DNA of 64,000 nucleotides from Asaia bogorensis. GTDB taxonomy: Bacteria > Pseudomonadota > Alphaproteobacteria > Reyranellales > Reyranellaceae. The position numbers and the translations under genes were made by a program. Below the pieces are notes generated by a model. The model saw only the letters and a program-made list of their open reading frames with translations. It did not search any database and was not told the DNA's origin. The stretch is from assembly GCA_945889625.1 (NCBI GenBank), contig CAMDCE010000007.1, forward strand, positions 56,038 through 120,037, read 5' to 3'. Positions 56,064 to 64,000 of this stretch are shown piece after piece (position 1 is the stretch's first letter; every line of letters begins with the position of its first letter).

Positions 56064-56116
56064 GTCTCGCCTAGTCTCACCGAGGTCTCACCCATGTCTC
56101 ACTCCGGTGAGACTAG
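56064..56116. repeat. phased GTCTCAC repeats within a 12-bp-arm palindrome
   Basis: GTCTC(A/G)C occurs at 56064, 56074, 56085 and 56096, i.e. at 10-11-bp steps, and once inverted at 56107-56113. CTAGTCTCACCG (56071-56082) and CGGTGAGACTAG (56105-56116) are perfect inverted arms. It sits in the 125-bp convergent gap before the end of hslU. There is no T-run, so it is not an obvious terminator. Confidence 0.75.
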
Positions 56117-56188
56117 TCCGATGCCAATGGCATCAGGCTTTCCCTTGATTGGGTTTCACTTCTCGCCACCCCGCCCCCTTACAGGTGG

Positions 56189-57499
56189 CTAGAGCACGAA
56201 CTTGCTGAGATCGCCCTTCTTGGCGAGCTCGCTCACATGCTCGCGCACATAGGCGGCGTCGATCTCGATCTTGGTGCCCGGCATGTCGGAGGCGGTGAAG
56301 CTGATCTCCTCCAGGAGCTTCTCCATCACCGTGTGCAACCGGCGGGCACCGATATTCTCGACCGCTTCGTTGATCTCGGCCGACAGCCGCGCGATTTCGT
56401 CGATCGCATCGTCCTTGAAGGTGATCTCGACCTTCTCGGTCGCCAGCAGCGCCTTGTACTGCTTGACCAGGCTCGCTTCCGGCTCGGTCAGGATGCGCCG
56501 GAAATCCTCCTGGTTGAGCGATGCCAGGCTGACCCGGATCGGCAGCCGACCCTGCAACTCGGGCAGCATGTCCGAGGGCTTGGCGAGATGGAAAGCGCCG
56601 GAGCAGATGAACAGCACATGGTCGGTCTTCACCGGGCCATGCTTGGTGTTCACCGTGGTACCTTCGATCAGCGGCAGCAGATCGCGCTGCACACCTTCGC
56701 GGCTCACGTCACCCCCGCCGCGGAACTCGCTGCGCGCGGTGATCTTGTCGATCTCGTCGATGAACACGATGCCGTTCTGCTCGACCGAGTCGCGCGCCTC
56801 GCGCACCAGCTTCTCCTGATCGAGCAGCTTGTCGCTCTCCTCGCGCAGCAGGGTCTCGTAGGATTCGGCCACGGTCATCTTGCGCTTCTTGGTGCGCCCG
56901 CCGAACGCCTTGCCCAGCATGTCGCCTATGTTGATCATGCCGACCGACGCGCCGGGCTGGCCCGGGACCTCGAACTGCATGGGCGCGCCTGAGTCGGCGA
57001 CATCGATCTCTATCTCGCGGCCGGCGAGTTCGCCGTCGCGCAGCTTGTGGCGGAAACGCAGGCGCGTCTCGTCGCTGGCGTTGGAGCCACACAATGCATC
57101 GAGCACGCGATCCTCGGCGGCGAGCTCGGCCTTGGCCTTGACGTCCTTGCGCAGGCGCTCGCGCGCCATATCGAGGGCAGCCTCCATAAGGTCGCGCGCG
57201 ATCTGCTCGACGTCGCGGCCGACATAGCCCACCTCGGTGAACTTGGTGGCCTCGACCTTGAGGAACGGCGCGTTGGCGAGCTTGGCCAGGCGGCGCGCGA
57301 TCTCGGTCTTGCCGACGCCCGTCGGGCCGATCATCAGGATGTTCTTGGGCAGAACCTCCTCGCGCAAACCCTCGGCAAGCTGCAGGCGGCGCCAGCGGTT
57401 GCGCAACGCGATGGCCACGGCGCGCTTGGCATCCTGCTGGCCGACGATGTGCTTGTCGAGTTCGGAGACGATCTCGCGGGGGGAAAAGTCGTTGCTCAT
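56189..57499 (-). CDS. hslU: ATP-dependent protease ATPase subunit HslU (ClpY)
   Basis: A 436-residue AAA+ unfoldase. It starts [34 protein letters not shown]. Walker A is [14 protein letters not shown] and Walker B is [11 protein letters not shown]. The I domain lies between, with [17 protein letters not shown]. The C-terminus DLSKFVL inserts into HslV. It feeds unfolded substrates to HslV. It follows hslV by 9 bp in one operon. Confidence 0.97.
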   Translation of the reverse strand: MSNDFSPREIVSELDKHIVGQQDAKRAVAIALRNRWRRLQLAEGLREEVLPKNILMIGPTGVGKTEIARRLAKLANAPFLKVEATKFTEVGYVGRDVEQIARDLMEAALDMARERLRKDVKAKAELAAEDRVLDALCGSNASDETRLRFRHKLRDGELAGREIEIDVADSGAPMQFEVPGQPGASVGMINIGDMLGKAFGGRTKKRKMTVAESYETLLREESDKLLDQEKLVREARDSVEQNGIVFIDEIDKITARSEFRGGGDVSREGVQRDLLPLIEGTTVNTKHGPVKTDHVLFICSGAFHLAKPSDMLPELQGRLPIRVSLASLNQEDFRRILTEPEASLVKQYKALLATEKVEITFKDDAIDEIARLSAEINEAVENIGARRLHTVMEKLLEEISFTASDMPGTKIEIDAAYVREHVSELAKKGDLSKFVL

Positions 57500-57508
57500 G
57501 TACGCTGC

Positions 57509-58066
57509 TCAGAGCTTCTCGATGACGAGGTTGTGGTTGGTATAGACGCAGATGTCGGCGGCGATGCCCATCGCCTTGCGGGCGATGGCTTCGGCGTCCA
57601 TCCCATCGACGTCTATCAGGGCGCGTGCGGCGGATAGCGCATAGTTGCCGCCCGAGCCGATGGCGATGATGCCGCCTTCGGGCTCGAGCACGTCGCCGGA
57701 GCCCGAGAGCAGCAGCGACACGTCCTTGTCGGCCACCGCCATCATCGCCTCCAGGCGGCGCAGGTAGCGGTCGGTGCGCCAGTCCTTGGCGAGTTCGATG
57801 CAGGCGCGCAGCAGCTGCCCGGGATGGCGCTCCAGCTTGGCTTCCAAGCGCTCGAACAGCGTGAAGGCATCGGCCGTCGAGCCGGCGAAGCCGCCGACGA
57901 TCGAACCGTTGCCGAGGCGGCGGACCTTCTTGGCGTTGGCCTTGACGATGGTCTGGCCCATCGAGACCTGGCCGTCGCCCGCCATCACCACCTGGCCGGC
58001 CTTGCGGACAGAAAGGATGGTCGTGGCGTGCCAGCCGGGAGAGTACGCGTCGGTTGTAGGGGACAT
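57509..58066 (-). CDS. hslV: ATP-dependent protease peptidase subunit HslV (ClpQ)
   Basis: A 185-residue proteasome-like peptidase. After a 14-residue propeptide the catalytic threonine opens [65 protein letters not shown] follows. The ATG at 58066 is the only start ahead of the propeptide cleavage site. It forms the degradative chamber of HslVU. A heat-shock-type promoter lies immediately upstream, so close that the mRNA would have almost no leader. Confidence 0.97.
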   Translation of the reverse strand: MSPTTDAYSPGWHATTILSVRKAGQVVMAGDGQVSMGQTIVKANAKKVRRLGNGSIVGGFAGSTADAFTLFERLEAKLERHPGQLLRACIELAKDWRTDRYLRRLEAMMAVADKDVSLLLSGSGDVLEPEGGIIAIGSGGNYALSAARALIDVDGMDAEAIARKAMGIAADICVYTNHNLVIEKL

Positions 58067-58071
58067 GGACG

Positions 58072-58101
58072 CCTAAATAGGCATTGTTTGACGTAAATCA
58101 A
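58072..58101 (-). promoter_or_regulatory. RpoH-type heat-shock promoter of hslVU, overlapping an FNR-like dyad
   Basis: On the minus strand, TTG (58101-58099) is followed after 17 bp by CCTATTTAGG (58081-58072). This matches the alphaproteobacterial heat-shock consensus CTTG-N17/18-CYTATNTNNG except for the first base (ATTG). The -10 ends 5 bp before the hslV ATG. The same bases hold TTGACGTAAATCAA (58088-58101, plus strand), an FNR/FixK-like dyad within a larger imperfect palindrome. Confidence 0.55.
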
Positions 58102-58135
58102 TGCGGATCCTTCTCGGGAACGCTCCGCTAGCGAT

Positions 58136-59134
58136 ATGGTCCCGGAACCCCTTCACGACGTCGCTCATCTCGGCCATGTCGAGCTGCTGACGCCTCTGCC
58201 CGACAAGAGCCTTTGGTATTTCCGTGATGTGCTGGGCATGACCGCCGTCCACTGCGCGGGACCGAGCGTCTATCTGCGCGGCTGGGGCGACTACGCCGCC
58301 AGCACGCTCAAGCTCACCGAAGCGCGGGCGCCCGGCGTCGGCTGCGTCGCCTGGCGGACCATGAGCCCGGCCGCCCTCGAGCGCCGCGCGGCAGCGATCG
58401 GAGCGGCGGGCCTCGGCATCGGCTGGACCAACGGCGATTTCGGCCGCGGCCGTTCGTATCGCTTCCGTGATCCCGATGGCCACGTCATGGAGATCTACTA
58501 CGAGGAGCAGAAATACCAAGCGCTGGCAGCCGAGCGTTCGACACTCAAGAACCAGCCGCAGAAATATGCCGGACGCGGTGTCGGCGTGCGGCGCAGCGAC
58601 CATCTGGCACTGCTGGCGTCGGACGTGGCGGCCAACCGCCGCTTCGCCACCGACTTGCTGGGCTTTCAATTGCGCGAGCAGGTGATCTTCGACCAGGGCA
58701 AGACGGAGCTGGGTTCCTGGATGAGCCCGACCGCCGTCCATCACCAACTCGCCTACGTGCTCGACGTCAAAGGCGGACATGGACGCCTGCATCATTTCTC
58801 GCTCTGGGTCGACAATCGCGACGACGTGCTGCGCGCCGCCGACATCCTGCGCGAAAGCGGCATCTTCATTGAAGCCGGGCCCGCCAAGCACAACAACAGC
58901 CAAGGTTTCTATCTCTATTCCTACGAACCCGGCGGCAACCGCGTCGAAGTCTACTCCGGCAGCTACCTTGTAATGGCACCCGACTGGCAGCCGGTGACGT
59001 GGAACGAGCAGGAACGCGGCAGCGGCACCTACTGGGGCGGCGCGCTACCCGACAGCTTCATCCAGTACGGCACACCGGATATCCAGACCAGCGACGCCCG
59101 GTACGAGCCGCCGAAGCTGCCGGCTTTCTTCTAG
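58136..59134 (+). CDS. two-domain extradiol-type dioxygenase (VOC family)
   Basis: A 332-residue protein with two vicinal-oxygen-chelate repeats. The first starts VAHLGHVELLTPLPDKSLWYFRDVLGM and ends RDPDGHVMEIYYEEQ. The second starts RSDHLALLASDVAANRRFATDLLGF. The probable iron ligands are His in the second-domain start region (RSDHLAL), His in LHHFSLWVD and Glu in GNRVEVYSG, the arrangement of catechol 2,3-dioxygenases. It should cleave a catechol-like ring. It is divergent from hslV, with a 69-bp shared gap. The substrate is not predictable. Confidence 0.87.
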   Translation: MVPEPLHDVAHLGHVELLTPLPDKSLWYFRDVLGMTAVHCAGPSVYLRGWGDYAASTLKLTEARAPGVGCVAWRTMSPAALERRAAAIGAAGLGIGWTNGDFGRGRSYRFRDPDGHVMEIYYEEQKYQALAAERSTLKNQPQKYAGRGVGVRRSDHLALLASDVAANRRFATDLLGFQLREQVIFDQGKTELGSWMSPTAVHHQLAYVLDVKGGHGRLHHFSLWVDNRDDVLRAADILRESGIFIEAGPAKHNNSQGFYLYSYEPGGNRVEVYSGSYLVMAPDWQPVTWNEQERGSGTYWGGALPDSFIQYGTPDIQTSDARYEPPKLPAFF

Positions 59135-59279
59135 GCCGCCTGCGTGCCCTGGGCCCGGTCGTACTCGACGTAGCCATCCTCGACGCCGCGGGCCGTGGCA
59201 AGATCGATGCGGCCTCCCTCGAAACCCGCGCGACGCGCGCCGCACTGGGCTACCTGATAGGGTGTGCTATCGTCGGCCG

Positions 59280-60530
59280 ATGAACAGTCAAGCCCCCGTC
59301 ATCGTGGTCGGCGCCGGCGTTGTCGGCACCGCAACCGCCCGTGCGCTGCAGCGGGCCGGCCACGCCGTCACCCTGGTCGATTCGGCCGAGCCCGGTCGCG
59401 CGACCTCCTACGGCAACGCCGGCTTCGTCGCCATCGATCACGTGCTGCCGCTGGCGCGGCCCTCGACGCTCCGGCGCCTGCCGCAGATGCTGAGGGACCG
59501 CAACGGCCCGCTCACCGTGCATCTGCCCAGCCTGCCCGCGCTGCTGCCCTGGATGGCGCGCTTTGCGCTGGCCGCCTACAGCGCCGCCGAGGTCAGGAAG
59601 GGCGTCGATTCCTTCGGCACGCTGATGGCCGAGGCCAACATCGCCTGGAAGGCCGAAATCCAGGCCTCCGGCCTCGGCGAGCTGTTCCGCAGCAAAGGCG
59701 CGCTCTATGTCTACGAGACCGAGGATTCCTTCGCCGCGGGCGCCGATGAGCGCGAGCTGCAGAAGGCCAAGGGCACCGAGTTCGAAATCGTCGACGGCGA
59801 CCGCGCGCGCGCGCTGGCGCCGGGCTTGAGCGCCCACATCGTGCGCGGCGTCTACTACCCGCACGGCATGCACACAACCAATCCCTACCGAGTGGTGGCC
59901 GCCCTGGCCGAGCGCTTCGCGGCCGACGGCGGCACTTTGGTGCGCGGCCGGGTGCGCGGCTTCGGCCGCGACGGTGACCGGGCCACGTCGGTGCGGCTGA
60001 CGGACGTCGAGTTGCCGGCGAAAGCCGTGGTGATCGCTGCCGGCCGGGCCTCGGGCGAACTGACGCGGCTCTTGGGCTTCAACGCGCCGCTGGTCGCCGA
60101 GCGCGGCTATCACGTCATGCTGGCGCCCGACAATGTGCGCTTTGAGCTCCCCGTGAGTCCGGCCGGCCGCGGCTTTTTCATCACGCCGATGGACGAAGGA
60201 TTAAGAATCGCCGGCACCGTCGAGCTCGCCGCGCCGCACCAGCCGCCGTCGTGGCATCGCGCCGACTTGCTGGTGAAGCACCTGAAGGACATCTTCCCCG
60301 GTGTCGGTGGCGAAGAGCGCAGCCGCTGGATCGGCGAGCGGCCGAGCCTGCCGGACTTCCGCCCCGCCATCGGCCGCGCACCGAGACTCGCCAATGTCTA
60401 TTGCGGCTACGGCCATCAGCATGTCGGCCTGACGTTGGCCACCGCGACTGGCCGGCTGATCGCGCGCCAGATGGAGGGCGAGGAGCTGCCCGAGACGCTT
60501 CTAGCCTGCGATCCTGGACGGTTCGGGTAG
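59280..60530 (+). CDS. FAD-dependent D-amino-acid dehydrogenase (DadA-like)
   Basis: A 416-residue DAO-family flavoprotein. The start at 59280 leads directly into the ADP-binding motif VIVVGAGVVGTATARALQRAGHAVTLVD. SYGNAGFVA is the DadA signature. The C-terminal FAD contacts are IGERPSLPDFRPAIGRAPRLANVYCGYGHQHVGLTLATATG. It oxidises D-amino acids or similar amines, passing electrons to the respiratory chain. It is followed by an MFS carrier on the same strand. The 145 bp before it hold no supported gene. Confidence 0.9.
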   Translation: MNSQAPVIVVGAGVVGTATARALQRAGHAVTLVDSAEPGRATSYGNAGFVAIDHVLPLARPSTLRRLPQMLRDRNGPLTVHLPSLPALLPWMARFALAAYSAAEVRKGVDSFGTLMAEANIAWKAEIQASGLGELFRSKGALYVYETEDSFAAGADERELQKAKGTEFEIVDGDRARALAPGLSAHIVRGVYYPHGMHTTNPYRVVAALAERFAADGGTLVRGRVRGFGRDGDRATSVRLTDVELPAKAVVIAAGRASGELTRLLGFNAPLVAERGYHVMLAPDNVRFELPVSPAGRGFFITPMDEGLRIAGTVELAAPHQPPSWHRADLLVKHLKDIFPGVGGEERSRWIGERPSLPDFRPAIGRAPRLANVYCGYGHQHVGLTLATATGRLIARQMEGEELPETLLACDPGRFG

Positions 60531-60615
60531 GATCGCGAGCGGTCTGGCCAATGGCGAAGCGATAAGGGATCATCGCGCAGCAGCCGTCCGAACCGATCGC
60601 AGAAAGACCGCCCCC

Positions 60616-62103
60616 GTGACCGACGCTTCGGAGACCGCCCCGCTGCGCCAATCCGCCGCCAATTCCGTCCAGCGCTACATCGACCAGACTCCGATCTGGC
60701 CGGACGGCACCGCGGTGCGCGAGGCGCCGATGACTGCCATGCAGTGGCGCATCTGGACCCTCGCCGCCGCCGGCAAGTTCTTCGAAGGGTTCGTGGTGTT
60801 CATGACCGGCGTGGCGATGCCGCTGATCGCCGAGGAGTTTCACATCAACCAGACCGAACACGGGCTGGTCGGCGCGGCCAGCCTGTTCGGCATCCTGGTC
60901 GGCGCGATCGGCCTCGGCGGCATGGCCGATTATTTCGGCCGCAAGCCCATGTTCGTGGCCGAGATGTTGATCTTCATGGTGTTCCTGTGCCTGCTCGTGA
61001 TCAGCCCGAACTTCTTCTGGCTGGTGGTCTTCCTGTTTGGCGTCGGAGTGGCGCTGGGCTGCGACTACCCGACGGCGAACCTGATCATCTCCGAGAGCAT
61101 CCCGAGCGCGGTCCGCGGCCGGCTGGTGCTGTCGGCGTTCGGTTTCCAGGCGTTCGGCGCGCTGACCGGCACGGCGGTGGGCTTTGTCATCCTCAATAAC
61201 ATGCCGGAGATCGGCGCGTGGCGCTGGATGTATGCCACCGCGATCATCCCCGGCGCCATCGTCACGGTGGGGCGATTCTTCATCACCGAAAGCCCACAAT
61301 GGCTGTTTTCCCGCAACCGGGTGGACGAAGCCGAGCGGCAGACCGCGCGCTTGCTGCGGCGCGAGCCGGTGTTTCCGCACGAGGTGAAGCTCGACACGGG
61401 CGATGCCGCACACCAGGAGCGCCGGCGTCGCCGTCCGAGTTACGCCGCGCTGTTCAACGACAAGCACCGGCTCGCGACCATCCTGGCCTCGGTGCCGTGG
61501 TTCCTGCAGGACCTCGGCACCTACGGCATCGGCATTTTCACGCCGACCATTCTGGCCTCCCTGCTCGGCCAGAAGACGACACACGCCCACAGCGTCGCCG
61601 GCGTCATAAGCAACGACGTGCTGGCCGCCAAGGGGGCGGCACTGATCGACGTGCTGCTGATCGTCGGTATCGTCGTGGCGGTGCTGCTGGCCGACCGCGT
61701 CAGCCGCATCACCTTGCAGATCGCGGGCTTCATCGGCTGCGCCGTCGGGCTGCTGATGGCCGCGTTCTCGTCTGTTGCCAGCGGCGGCGTGCAGACCGGG
61801 CTGCTTTTTGCGGGATTCATGCTGTTCAACTTCATGACCAATCTCGGCCCGAACGCGCAGACCTACCTGCTGGCGGGCGAGGTGTTCCCGACGCATGTGC
61901 GCGGCATGGGTGCAGGCTTCGCCGCCGCCTTCGCCAAGATCGGCGCGGTGATAACGGCCTTCCTGTTCCCGATCCTGCTGGCCGATATCGGCACGACGGC
62001 GCTGCTGTTGATTCTGGTCGTCACCTCGCTGGTCGGTGCGGTGGTAACCTGGGTGTTCCGCATCGAGACGACGGGCGTCAATCTCGAGGAAATCGGGCGG
62101 TAA
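60616..62103 (+). CDS. MFS transporter (sugar/aromatic-acid porter type)
   Basis: A 495-residue carrier with 12 predicted helices and a GTG start. A cytoplasmic N-terminus of about 50 residues precedes FFEGFVVFMTGVAMPLIAEEF. GGMADYFGRKPMFVAEM is motif A. A charged central loop (SRNRVDEAERQTARLLRRE) separates the halves, as in sugar and aromatic-acid porters. PTHVRGMGAGFAAAFAKIGAV is the late conserved region. It lies 86 bp after the DadA-like gene and may import its substrate. Confidence 0.87.
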   Translation: MTDASETAPLRQSAANSVQRYIDQTPIWPDGTAVREAPMTAMQWRIWTLAAAGKFFEGFVVFMTGVAMPLIAEEFHINQTEHGLVGAASLFGILVGAIGLGGMADYFGRKPMFVAEMLIFMVFLCLLVISPNFFWLVVFLFGVGVALGCDYPTANLIISESIPSAVRGRLVLSAFGFQAFGALTGTAVGFVILNNMPEIGAWRWMYATAIIPGAIVTVGRFFITESPQWLFSRNRVDEAERQTARLLRREPVFPHEVKLDTGDAAHQERRRRRPSYAALFNDKHRLATILASVPWFLQDLGTYGIGIFTPTILASLLGQKTTHAHSVAGVISNDVLAAKGAALIDVLLIVGIVVAVLLADRVSRITLQIAGFIGCAVGLLMAAFSSVASGGVQTGLLFAGFMLFNFMTNLGPNAQTYLLAGEVFPTHVRGMGAGFAAAFAKIGAVITAFLFPILLADIGTTALLLILVVTSLVGAVVTWVFRIETTGVNLEEIGR

Positions 62104-62221
62104 GCGGAGCGGCTTCGTTGCGCGCGCTTGCCGGGAGGATTACCGTTGGGCGCACTTGGGTCGTGTGCGATGTCCCTGGCATCTCACTGTCCCTTGGCGA
62201 ATTGTGACCCTGGAGGCGAGC

Positions 62222-63688
62222 ATGAGCCGTCATCGCAGTGCCGCAGACATTCGTTCCGGTCTGAAACATCCGATCATCGACGCCGACGGCCACTGGGTCG
62301 AGTACGCCCCGGTCTTCGCCGAAAGAATGCGCAAGGTTGTCGGCGACAAGGTGGCGGATGCCTTCCTGGCCCTCCAGCGACGCGTCCCTGATTCGCTTCG
62401 CCTGTCGATTGCCGAGCGCAAGCAGCGCGGAGTTGCCATGGAAGGTTATTGGACCCGACAGTCGACCAACACCCGCGACCGCGCCACCGCGATGATGCCG
62501 CGCATGCTGTACGACCGGCTCGACGAGATCGGCATCGACTACGGCATCGTCTATCCGACCGCCGGGCTGGGCCTGCCGCGTATCGCCGACGATGAGACCA
62601 GGCGCGCCGTGATCCGCGGCTTCAACGTCGTGTCGGCCGACTATTTCGCCAAGCTCAGCGACCGGCTGACGCCGGCGGCTGTCATTCCGATGCATACGCC
62701 CGACGAGGCGATTGCCGAGCTCGAATACGCAACCAAGCAGCTCGGCGCCAAGGTCGGCATGTTCGGCGGCGGCTTTCCGCGCGGAGTTCCGGCAGCCGCG
62801 GGCGCCGATCCCGCGGTCGGCCGCTTTGCCGTGACCTACGAAAGGATCGGTCTCGACAGCGACTTCGACTACGACCCGGTTTGGCAGAAATGCCGCGAAC
62901 TGGGCGTCGCGCCGACTTTTCATGCCGGCGGCCGTGGCTTCGGCCTGCGTAATTCGCCCTCCAACTTCACCTTCAACCATATCGGCCACTTCGCCGCCGC
63001 CGGTCACGCCCTCGCCAAGGGATTGTTCCTCGGCGGCGTGACGCGGCGCTTCCCCGATCTGCGCTTTGCCTTTCTCGAAGGCGGCGTCGGCTGGGGCTGC
63101 CAGCTCTTCGCCGATCTGATCGAGCATTGGGAGCGGCGAGGCGCCAAGGGCATCGCCTACATGGATCCCAAGCTGCTCGACCGCGCGCTGCTCAAGAGCC
63201 TGGTCGACAAGTACGGCTACGACGATATCGCCGCCGAATTGGTTCGGCGCGACGGCTGGCCCAGCGCCGAGGAGGATGAACCGACGGGCGGCGTGCCGGT
63301 GCTGGACGACTTCGCGGCCTGCAACATCACGCGCAAGGAAGACTGGGTCGATCTTTATGCCAAGCCGTACTACTTCGGCTGTGAGGCCGACGACCGGATG
63401 AACGTGACGGCGTTCGGCCGGGCCAATCCGTTCGGCACCCGGATCAATGCCATCTTCAGCTCCGACATCGGGCATTTTGACGTGCCGAACATGCTGAACC
63501 CCGTGCCCCAGGCCTATGAGCTCGTCGAAGACGAGCTGATCACCGCAGACGATTTCCGCGACTTCACCTTCGCCAATGCCGTGCGCTTGTGGGGTACGCA
63601 GAATCCGCGCTTCTTCGAGGGCACGTCCGTTGCCAAGGCGGCGGCCGCAGTTCTGAACGTGTCACCGTCCCGCGTGGCAGCCGAATAG
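62222..63688 (+). CDS. amidohydrolase-2 family metal-dependent hydrolase
   Basis: A 488-residue TIM-barrel hydrolase. GGAGGCGAGC precedes the ATG at 62222. HPIIDADGHWVEYAPVF holds the first metal-ligand motif (D-x-D-x-H). A long insertion precedes YGIVYPTAGLGLPRIAD. Later ligands are likely in PTFHAGGRG, FNHIGHFAA and FSSDIGHFDVPN. The group includes decarboxylases and hydrolases of aromatic or amide substrates, so the exact reaction is open. The MFS gene lies 118 bp upstream. Confidence 0.85.
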   Translation: MSRHRSAADIRSGLKHPIIDADGHWVEYAPVFAERMRKVVGDKVADAFLALQRRVPDSLRLSIAERKQRGVAMEGYWTRQSTNTRDRATAMMPRMLYDRLDEIGIDYGIVYPTAGLGLPRIADDETRRAVIRGFNVVSADYFAKLSDRLTPAAVIPMHTPDEAIAELEYATKQLGAKVGMFGGGFPRGVPAAAGADPAVGRFAVTYERIGLDSDFDYDPVWQKCRELGVAPTFHAGGRGFGLRNSPSNFTFNHIGHFAAAGHALAKGLFLGGVTRRFPDLRFAFLEGGVGWGCQLFADLIEHWERRGAKGIAYMDPKLLDRALLKSLVDKYGYDDIAAELVRRDGWPSAEEDEPTGGVPVLDDFAACNITRKEDWVDLYAKPYYFGCEADDRMNVTAFGRANPFGTRINAIFSSDIGHFDVPNMLNPVPQAYELVEDELITADDFRDFTFANAVRLWGTQNPRFFEGTSVAKAAAAVLNVSPSRVAAE

Positions 63689-63740
63689 CAGGCAGGCGGC
63701 CCGCTAAGGCCTAGGCCCAATCGGGCGTAGCGCGTCCTAC

Positions 63741-63838
63741 AGCGCGATGACTTTTGCTTCAGCCGTCGGCCCGGCTCCCGCAGCGAAGCGGTGCACGAGC
63801 CGGGCCGACGGCGCGATACGAGCGAAAGTCATCACGCT
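63741..63838. repeat. ~98-bp dispersed palindromic element, copy 2
   Basis: It has the same hairpin element as 28178-28274 but inverted. It begins AGCGCGATGAC and its right end (GTCATCACGCT) abuts the stop codon of the gene read leftwards from 64000. The inner dyad is CCGTCGGCCCGGCTC / GAGCCGGGCCGACGG. Confidence 0.85.
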
Positions 63839-64000
63839 TTAGTGTTTCTTGCGGCCGCCCAGGACCTCGGCATGGCTGGCGGCGCCGACCGCCTTCACCA
63901 TCTCGAAGATGCGCTTGCGCACCCGGGGCTCGCGGATCTTGTAGTAGGCCCGCACCAGCTCGAGCGTCTCGCGCTTGATCAACGGGTCCTTCTCCTGCTC
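63839..64000 (-). CDS. C-terminus of an XRE-type regulator (gene continues beyond window)
   Basis: The last 53 codons of a gene entering from the right: EQEKDPLIKRETLELVRAYY and then KIREPRVRKRIFEMVKAV, ending HAEVLGGRKKH. The LELVRAYYKI...R-x2-I-x2-MVKA pattern resembles the C-terminal helices of short alphaproteobacterial helix-turn-helix regulators. The DNA-binding part lies outside the window, so the call is tentative. Its TAA stop directly adjoins the palindromic element. Confidence 0.5.
   Translation of the reverse strand, partial: EQEKDPLIKRETLELVRAYYKIREPRVRKRIFEMVKAVGAASHAEVLGGRKKH

Noticed and set aside
59135..59279. Minus-strand frame in the gap before the DadA-like gene (ends CGARRAGFEGGRIDLATARG...)
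   Set aside because: Open for only about 50 codons, no start codon and no recognised family; could be a remnant but the evidence is too thin.

Overview
The window is about 64 kb of high-GC, almost fully coding DNA from an alphaproteobacterium. The best anchor is the conserved chromosomal block mutM - enoyl-CoA hydratase - rpsT - (rhodanese) - dnaA - dnaN - recF - gyrB (28956-38553). This gene order, the alphaproteobacterial-type heat-shock promoter before hslVU, and the tripartite (TRAP), hydantoinase-type and Baeyer-Villiger monooxygenase genes fit a soil or water organism of the Rhodospirillales/Hyphomicrobiales kind. A Reyranella-like genus is an inference only. No rRNA, tRNA, CRISPR array, prophage or intact insertion sequence was seen.

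Layout. 1-4537: an exported 5'-nucleotidase cut by the window edge, an exported arylsulfatase, a divergent TetR regulator with an overlapping promoter/operator, and the formylglycine-generating enzyme that should activate the sulfatase. 4538-7852: a decayed lipocalin-like remnant, a caspase-fold protease and two unrecognised envelope/membrane proteins. 8050-10868: an EmrAB-type drug efflux pair with a 34-bp duplication across the gene junction. 11148-21740: a flavin monooxygenase/alkylhydroperoxidase trio, a GH51 arabinofuranosidase, an acyl-CoA-dehydrogenase-like flavoprotein, a Baeyer-Villiger monooxygenase and a hydantoinase/oxoprolinase hyuAB pair. 22003-28953: a lysine-aminomutase-family radical SAM enzyme, a PCu(A)C-like protein, a broken GST gene next to a LysR regulator, a DUF1127 protein, Ada, an Smr protein, a TPR protein and the PLP homeostasis protein YggS. 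28956-39145: the replication block.

39156-41940 holds a thioesterase/membrane-protein pair divergent from an XRE regulator coupled to a catalase-family gene. 41947-49023 is the most interesting locus: six tightly overlapping genes (hyfB-C-E-F-G-I type) for a membrane complex related to complex I and group 4 [NiFe] hydrogenases. The large subunit lacks the Ni-binding cysteine pairs and no ferredoxin-like or NADH-module gene is present, so it resembles the energy-converting-hydrogenase-related (Ehr) complexes, whose redox partner is unknown. A TRAP transporter (dctPQM) diverges from it, followed by a nitronate monooxygenase, an S33 peptidase, an MFS carrier, hslVU, an extradiol-type dioxygenase, a D-amino-acid dehydrogenase, a second MFS carrier, an amidohydrolase and the tail of an XRE-type regulator.

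Short repeats and operator-like palindromes are frequent. A ~97-bp palindromic element occurs twice in opposite orientation and abuts the stop codon of a gene both times. A 77-bp element with inverted ends lies inside the smr reading frame. Several promoter regions carry clean inverted repeats that look like regulator sites. All functional calls are from reading the sequence and from knowledge of the families; no search was run.
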